DNA of 64,000 nt, from contig NZ_FNDY01000001.1 of NCBI RefSeq assembly GCF_900099895.1, positions 124,001-188,000 of the forward strand. The letters run 5' to 3'. A model generated the notes under the pieces. That model ran no database searches and had not been told where the DNA came from. It saw nothing but the letters and a program-made list of their open reading frames with translations. Every line of letters begins with the position of its first letter. Position 1 is the stretch's first letter. The position numbers and the translations under genes are program-made. Shown in pieces: positions 60,040 through 64,000 of this stretch. The DNA is from Paenibacillus naphthalenovorans (lineage in GTDB: Bacteria > Bacillota > Bacilli > Paenibacillales > NBRC-103111).

Positions 60040-60671
60040 AATGCGAAGACATACATGAATGGTTCGGCGTCTATTGGGATTTGCCGGAGCACGATTTAAT
60101 AAGGCAGGCGGTGGATGAACATATCAAGCATTGCAAGGCTTGTGAGGAAGAGTTCGAGATCTGGCAGGAAAGCACGCAACTGATTCGTTCTACCGCCAAT
60201 GATGAGCCTGTCGTGTCATTGGAAAAGTCGGTTTCCTCCAGTGTGATGAAGCGGATATACGAGGATGAGTCTTGGCGAATTCCGGCCCACGACCGGCTGC
60301 ATCCATTCTCATACAAATTCCGCCGCAACCTTACGGCGGTCATCTCCTTTTGTATTGCGCTGTTCGTCTTCACTTTTGTCTTTTCTCTATCTCATGAGAT
60401 GAGCATAGATGCTGCTCCTCCTCTTGCTCAAGAGTCCAGCGTATTCGGCCGGTTGGGGGACCCGGTTGTGGTGGCGGCTAGCGGCGGGGGGGAATCGTTG
60501 AATGTCCACGCCATGCCAACGGCGGTAGCCAGTCTGAAAGGATTTAACGAGCCGTTCATGTATCGTGTCGGACCGATTCAGACGGTGAATGATTATATGT
60601 TGTTCGTCTCGTTGTTCGGTTTGACCTGTACTTTACTGATTATGAACTGGTTGACACGCACCAAAATCTAG
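60036..60671 (+). CDS. Anti-sigma factor with zinc-finger (zf-HC2) domain
   Basis: A 211-residue protein. The N-terminal ZAS-type segment HIKHCKACEEEFEIW (HX3CX2C) should bind zinc and the sigma factor. A linker and a transmembrane helix (about 101-123, LTAVISFCIALFVFTFVFSL) follow. The extracytoplasmic domain contains a Gly-rich stretch, and a second hydrophobic segment lies near the C-terminus (LFVSLFGLTCTLLIMNWL). It overlaps the sigma gene by 4 bases. It probably holds the sigma factor at the membrane until a signal releases it. Confidence 0.88.
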   Translation: MKCEDIHEWFGVYWDLPEHDLIRQAVDEHIKHCKACEEEFEIWQESTQLIRSTANDEPVVSLEKSVSSSVMKRIYEDESWRIPAHDRLHPFSYKFRRNLTAVISFCIALFVFTFVFSLSHEMSIDAAPPLAQESSVFGRLGDPVVVAASGGGESLNVHAMPTAVASLKGFNEPFMYRVGPIQTVNDYMLFVSLFGLTCTLLIMNWLTRTKI

Positions 60672-60752
60672 CGGACTTCGGACTGGCACTACCGTCCCCC
60701 GAGGGCCGTTTCTTTTTTTGACTGAGCTTTTAGAAGGGATGTTGAAGACAGG

Positions 60753-61355
60753 ATGACTGTACTTGGATTCGTAAGGCATGGAACGACAGAGTGGAATCTG
60801 TCGGGTCGTATGCAGGGTCAAATGGATACGCCTTTGGCCGAGGTCGGTCGGATACAGGCGCGCTTGTTGGCCGAAAGGCTGCAGGGAGAAGACTGGGACG
60901 CGATTATCTCGAGCGATTTGATCAGGGCACGGGAGACGGCGCAGCTGATAGCGGACATTACAGGCTCGCCTTTTATAGGGGTAGATTCGAGATTGCGCGA
61001 GAGAGCTTTCGGCCAACTGGAAGGGACGACGACGGAGGAACGCCTTTTAAGATGGGGGGAGAATTGGCGCGAGCTGGATTTGGGCCTTGAAAGTGATGAA
61101 GCGCTTCTGGCGCGTTGGCGGTCATTTCTTTTGGATATGGAGCGGGATCATCGGGGGAAACGGATTCTGATCGTCAGCCACGGGGGATATATCGCACCTG
61201 TTCTTGCTTCTTTCTTGGGTCAGCCCATAGAGGAGCATTTAAAAAATACGTCTCTGACCGTCATCGAACGTGTAGAAGAAAGCTGGCATTGCCGGCTCTT
61301 AAACTGTACCTCTCACTTGGTGAAGCTGGAGCAGGAGCAAGGTCAAAGTATTTGA
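60753..61355 (+). CDS. Histidine phosphatase (phosphoglycerate mutase-like)
   Basis: A 200-residue histidine phosphatase. VRHGTTEWNLSGRMQG holds the catalytic RHG. AIISSDLIRARETAQLIAD, LRERAFGQLEGTT and the second catalytic His in VSHGGYIAPVLASFLG follow. Family members range from phosphoglycerate mutases to broad phosphatases (PhoE, CobC-like). No cobalamin genes are nearby, so the substrate is open. A weak GC-rich hairpin with a T run (about 60684-60719) precedes it. Confidence 0.9.
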   Translation: MTVLGFVRHGTTEWNLSGRMQGQMDTPLAEVGRIQARLLAERLQGEDWDAIISSDLIRARETAQLIADITGSPFIGVDSRLRERAFGQLEGTTTEERLLRWGENWRELDLGLESDEALLARWRSFLLDMERDHRGKRILIVSHGGYIAPVLASFLGQPIEEHLKNTSLTVIERVEESWHCRLLNCTSHLVKLEQEQGQSI

Positions 61356-61487
61356 AACCAACGGGTTCTTATGCAAAGCAAGATGCTGCATGGGAATCCG
61401 CTTTTTTTTGCAATTTTTTTCATATCGCGTTTAAAACCGGAACATTTTCCTATAATGGGTATTAAGAAGTTCTGGAGGGACAGACGC

Positions 61488-62606
61488 ATGAATCTAGCCG
61501 ACATGTTAAGCTATGCGGATATCCATGAGCTGAGCCGCATCGCCGTTACGTATCATTGCGAGTGCAACGGCCATTCGAAAAATGAGCTCATCCAGTCGAT
61601 CTTGTGTGCGGTAGGACGGCGGGAGGTTTTCGATACTCAGGTTGAAGCCTTATCGATCGAAGACATCCGTTTTCTCAACTCGCTCTTGTTTGACCAGCGC
61701 GGGTCATTCAGCTTGGAGGAGCTGATTGCCCGGGTGCAGCAAAGCCGATTTACGAAGGATGACGAGAACACGGCTTGGAATCCGCGCGAAATGATTTCAC
61801 GCTTCAAGCAAAGGGGATGGTTGTTCAGCGGATATTCCCATCAAACGCGATACTTGTTTCAATTGCCCGCCGATTTAAAAAGCAGATTCATTCTCGTACT
61901 GGCCAGGCAATTTCAGCAAAAGCTTCAAACGACCGAAGAGCCGCCCGTCTACCGGGACGAGCAAAGATTTCTGGCGGAGGACATCTGGAGCTTTCTTCAT
62001 TTTCTCCGGAGTCAGGAAGTCATTCTTACTGCTGAGAATGTCATGTACAAACGCAATCTCCAGCAGATTCTGGAACGCTTGGCGGTCAGGGAAGACCCTG
62101 TGGGCAAAACCGCGTGGAGATTCGGCTACGGCAGAATGTTCCGTGAGTACCCCAATCGGTTTTCTTTTATTTACGATTACTGCTACTACAACGATTTGAT
62201 TACGGAACACAACCAGGTGCTGGCACTCACAAGCAAAGGCGAAGCGAAGGTGGACGAAGGCCAAAAAGACGACCCGTTCCAAGTTTACCGTTTCTGGTTA
62301 AGGCTGTATAAAGGCCCTATTCCCAACCTTCAATCGTTGGTCCATTGGTTAAGCCGTTTAGGCAAATCATGGGTTACCTATCATTCGCTAAGAGAGGTGT
62401 TGACTCCATTGATTCGGCCTTACTACTACGATACGGCCGATTCGATCCTGGACCAGCGGATTATCCAGATGATGATGCATCTTGGACTTTTGAGGATAGG
62501 CGAGGACGAAAGGTGGGGACGCGTCGTTCAGGTCACTAAGCTGGGCAGTCACATTATTGAAGGAACGTATGTGCCCGACGAAGAAAAGATTACCATTGAT
62601 GTTTGA
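61488..62606 (+). CDS. Conserved-looking protein of unknown function
   Basis: A 372-residue soluble protein, charged and rich in aromatic residues. I do not recognise a family with certainty. Two segments look like winged-helix repeats (ELIARVQQSRFTKDDENTAW and LVHWLSRLGKSWVTYHSLRE). The all-helical layout recalls the XPB/Ssl2 N-terminal-type domain found near helicases, but that is weak. I chose ATG 61488 behind GGAGGG; an earlier in-frame ATG at 61371 overlaps a TATAAT (61451-61456) and an AT-rich leader. Confidence 0.72.
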   Translation: MNLADMLSYADIHELSRIAVTYHCECNGHSKNELIQSILCAVGRREVFDTQVEALSIEDIRFLNSLLFDQRGSFSLEELIARVQQSRFTKDDENTAWNPREMISRFKQRGWLFSGYSHQTRYLFQLPADLKSRFILVLARQFQQKLQTTEEPPVYRDEQRFLAEDIWSFLHFLRSQEVILTAENVMYKRNLQQILERLAVREDPVGKTAWRFGYGRMFREYPNRFSFIYDYCYYNDLITEHNQVLALTSKGEAKVDEGQKDDPFQVYRFWLRLYKGPIPNLQSLVHWLSRLGKSWVTYHSLREVLTPLIRPYYYDTADSILDQRIIQMMMHLGLLRIGEDERWGRVVQVTKLGSHIIEGTYVPDEEKITIDV

Positions 62607-62610
62607 CAAT

Positions 62611-62639
62611 TGACAATCTTTGAAGGTCTTGCTACAATC
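62611..62639 (+). promoter_or_regulatory. Strong SigA promoter before the hexapeptide-repeat gene
   Basis: Consensus TTGACA (62611-62616), a 17-base spacer, TACAAT (62634-62639). Confidence 0.8.
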
Positions 62640-62717
62640 ACTCCAAAAATCGAGGCTGCTGTATCGCGGCGGAGTATCCGGCCTTCACAGCGCCCTATCC
62701 AAGGAGTGTAACGGTTC

Positions 62718-63236
62718 ATGCTGCACAGTTATAACGGTATTCTGCCCCAGATTCATCCAACGGTGTTTCTGGCGCCCGGTGTACAAATTATCGGTGATGT
62801 TATTATCGAAGAAGGGGCGAGCATCTGGTACAACACCGTGCTTCGGGGAGATTTGGCCCCCATTCGGATCGGAAAGCGAAGCAACATTCAAGACGGCTGC
62901 ATCGGCCATGTGAATACCAATCAGCCCTTGATCATCGAAGATGAAGTGTCCGTAGGACACGGTGCCATCATTCACGGATGCCATGTAGGCAAAGGCACAT
63001 TAATCGGGATGGGGGCGATTGTACTTAACGGCGCTTCCGTCGGTGAATATGCTTTAATAGGGGCAGGAACGCTTGTGACCGAGAACAAAATAATCCCCTC
63101 GTACACGCTTTCTCTCGGATCGCCGTCAAAAGTGGTTCGGGAGCTGCAAGAGAAGGATCTGGAGCGGATGAAGCGGACGATGGAGAGCTATTGCGTCAGA
63201 GGTTCTGAGTATCTGAGGGGCAGCCTTAAGCAGTAA
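62718..63236 (+). CDS. Gamma-class carbonic anhydrase-like hexapeptide protein
   Basis: A 172-residue left-handed beta-helix protein with hexapeptide repeats (GVQIIGDVIIEEGASIWYN, VLRGDLAPIRIGKRSNIQDG). Histidines in GCIGHVN and VGHGAIIHGCHVG match the three zinc ligands of gamma carbonic anhydrases (YrdA/PaaY/YtoA group). Activity is not certain from sequence. The C-terminus is an alpha helix (ELQEKDLERMKRTMESY). Confidence 0.88.
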   Translation: MLHSYNGILPQIHPTVFLAPGVQIIGDVIIEEGASIWYNTVLRGDLAPIRIGKRSNIQDGCIGHVNTNQPLIIEDEVSVGHGAIIHGCHVGKGTLIGMGAIVLNGASVGEYALIGAGTLVTENKIIPSYTLSLGSPSKVVRELQEKDLERMKRTMESYCVRGSEYLRGSLKQ

Positions 63237-63281
63237 GTGGTGTAAATGGATGATTATGACCCGGTTTGGAGGTAGGTTCTT

Positions 63282-63473
63282 ATGGGCAAAATGAACGTGA
63301 CAAACGACATGATGCTGAGTTTGTTTGCAGAAATGTTGCTTGACGAAGCGCTGCGTAAATACAAAGAGGAAATATTATACGAAGAAATAGATCAGGCATT
63401 GGCTAATGGTGACGAACAATCCTTTATTGCCCTAACGACCGAACTGAATACACTGAGAGACTTGGGTGAATGA
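63282..63473 (+). CDS. IDEAL-domain protein (YpiB-like, short)
   Basis: A 63-residue protein consisting almost only of an IDEAL domain (LLDEALRKYKEEILYEEIDQ then ALANGDEQSFIALTTELNTL). It lies just before ypiF, as ypiB does in B. subtilis, but it lacks the longer N-terminal part of YpiB. Role unknown; YpiB and YpiF have been linked to LPS/lipid and qcr functions only by position. Confidence 0.8.
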   Translation: MGKMNVTNDMMLSLFAEMLLDEALRKYKEEILYEEIDQALANGDEQSFIALTTELNTLRDLGE

Positions 63474-63516
63474 ATCCGGAATAAATAGAGCTAGCGCCAA
63501 TGATGACATTTCTTTG

Positions 63517-63552
63517 AAAGACATGTGAAGATAGTTCATATGTCTTTTTTTC
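63517..63552 (+). terminator. Terminator after the IDEAL-domain gene
   Basis: Stem AAAGACAT-GTGAA / TTCA-TATGTCTTT with loop GATAG, then T7. Confidence 0.85.
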
Positions 63553-63588
63553 TGTGCTAAAGTGATACAGGGAAAGAAGGTGAAATCA

Positions 63589-64000
63589 TTGAAATTTAGC
63601 GACATTGAGGAGCAGACATGGGACGAGCTCCGTCCGTATCTGGATACGGCGGTACTGCCGGTTACGGGATTAAACGGAGGGGAGACGCCTTGGGAGGCCA
63701 CCAGGGAACTGGAATATTTACGCGATGCGCTCGACTTGATTGAGATTCCGTTCAAAGGCCGTATCGTAACGTATCCCGCCATGCATTTTGCAAGCGCCAC
63801 AAGGCAGGAGTCTGGCAGCTTGCTGCTGGACCAGGTCTGTGAAGGCCTCAAGAAAACCGGCTTTCGGTTCGTTGTTATCGTAACGGCCAAGTCTGAACCC
63901 GAGTTTGGGGAAGGGTTCCTTGAAACGAAACATGCCGATTTGGTTCTGCGTTTTACGCCGGAGGAACTCAGAGTTTCCGGCAGCGAATTGAAGCGCCAAG
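63589..64000 (+). CDS. ypiF: YpiF-like DUF2487 protein (truncated by window edge)
   Basis: The first 137 codons of a gene running off the right edge. The TTG at 63589 follows GAAAGAAGG. The protein (FSDIEEQTWDELRPYLDTAV, LPVTGLNGGETPWEATRELE, YPAMHFASATRQESGSLLLD) matches DUF2487/YpiF. In B. subtilis ypiF is followed by qcrABC (menaquinol:cytochrome c reductase), which would fit the respiratory theme, but that lies outside the window. Confidence 0.85.
   Translation, partial: MKFSDIEEQTWDELRPYLDTAVLPVTGLNGGETPWEATRELEYLRDALDLIEIPFKGRIVTYPAMHFASATRQESGSLLLDQVCEGLKKTGFRFVVIVTAKSEPEFGEGFLETKHADLVLRFTPEELRVSGSELKRQ

Noticed and set aside
1..64000. CRISPR arrays, insertion sequences, prophage genes, rRNA
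   Set aside because: I looked for regularly spaced repeats, transposase motifs, terminal inverted repeats and rRNA segments and saw none. The only near-identical repeat is the pair in the der leader, and the short triplet repeats before trpE are a TRAP site.

Overview
The window comes from the chromosome of an endospore-forming Firmicute. Gene content and order point to the Paenibacillaceae (Paenibacillus-like). The base composition looks mid-GC, and many genes use TTG or GTG starts preceded by strong purine-rich ribosome sites. The order follows the Bacillus subtilis backbone: spmB-rluB-resABCDE, serA, mecA-(gdh)-prsW-ypeB-ypfA-ypfB-cmk, ypfD-fni-yphA-(yphB)-der-gpsA-yphE-yphF-spoIVA-hbs, mtrB-hepS-menG-hepT-(ndk)-cheR-aroF-aroB-aroH-trpEDCFBA-hisC-tyrA, and ypiB-ypiF. 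Names in parentheses are genes present only as remnants.

Region by region. 0-7.6 kb: spore maturation, an rRNA pseudouridine synthase, the cytochrome c maturation genes resABC and the ResDE redox two-component system. 7.6-9.6 kb: serA on the minus strand behind a T-box leader whose specifier reads as Ser (AGC). 9.7-20 kb: small membrane proteins, MecA, an unusual TOPRIM-DnaB-like protein, PrsW, YpeB, a PilZ protein and cmk. 20-32.4 kb: lipid, isoprenoid, ribosome and spore functions up to hbs. 32.4-40.4 kb: an insertion relative to the backbone. It holds a flavin monooxygenase, a flavin reductase and a hydrolase behind a canonical sigma-54 promoter, a sigma-54 activator gene, a YbaK-like gene, a tRNA-Pro(GGG) and a PAP2 protein. 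40.4-47.5 kb: TRAP (mtrB) and a menaquinone/heptaprenyl cluster in which UbiA-, UbiX- and MqnA-type genes lie between menG and hepT. 47.5-59 kb: the chorismate, tryptophan, histidinol-phosphate and tyrosine supra-operon, with a TRAP-controlled attenuator before trpE. 59-64 kb: a candidate small RNA, an ECF sigma/anti-sigma pair, and ypiB-ypiF.

The most striking theme is decay by internal deletion. Glutamate dehydrogenase, yphB, ndk and a lipoprotein polysaccharide deacetylase each keep recognisable N- and C-terminal ends but have lost their middles, some with extra stop codons. A monooxygenase remnant has lost its N-terminus. sleB (normally before ypeB) and folE/mtrA (normally before mtrB) are absent from their usual places. 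Either the genome is undergoing reduction by short-homology deletion, or the assembly has collapsed in places. Reads should be checked.

The best candidates for undescribed biology are the sigma-54-controlled flavin monooxygenase island, the TOPRIM-DnaB protein with degenerate TOPRIM catalytic positions, the long-range trp attenuator, the repeat structure in the der leader, and the small RNA candidate after tyrA.
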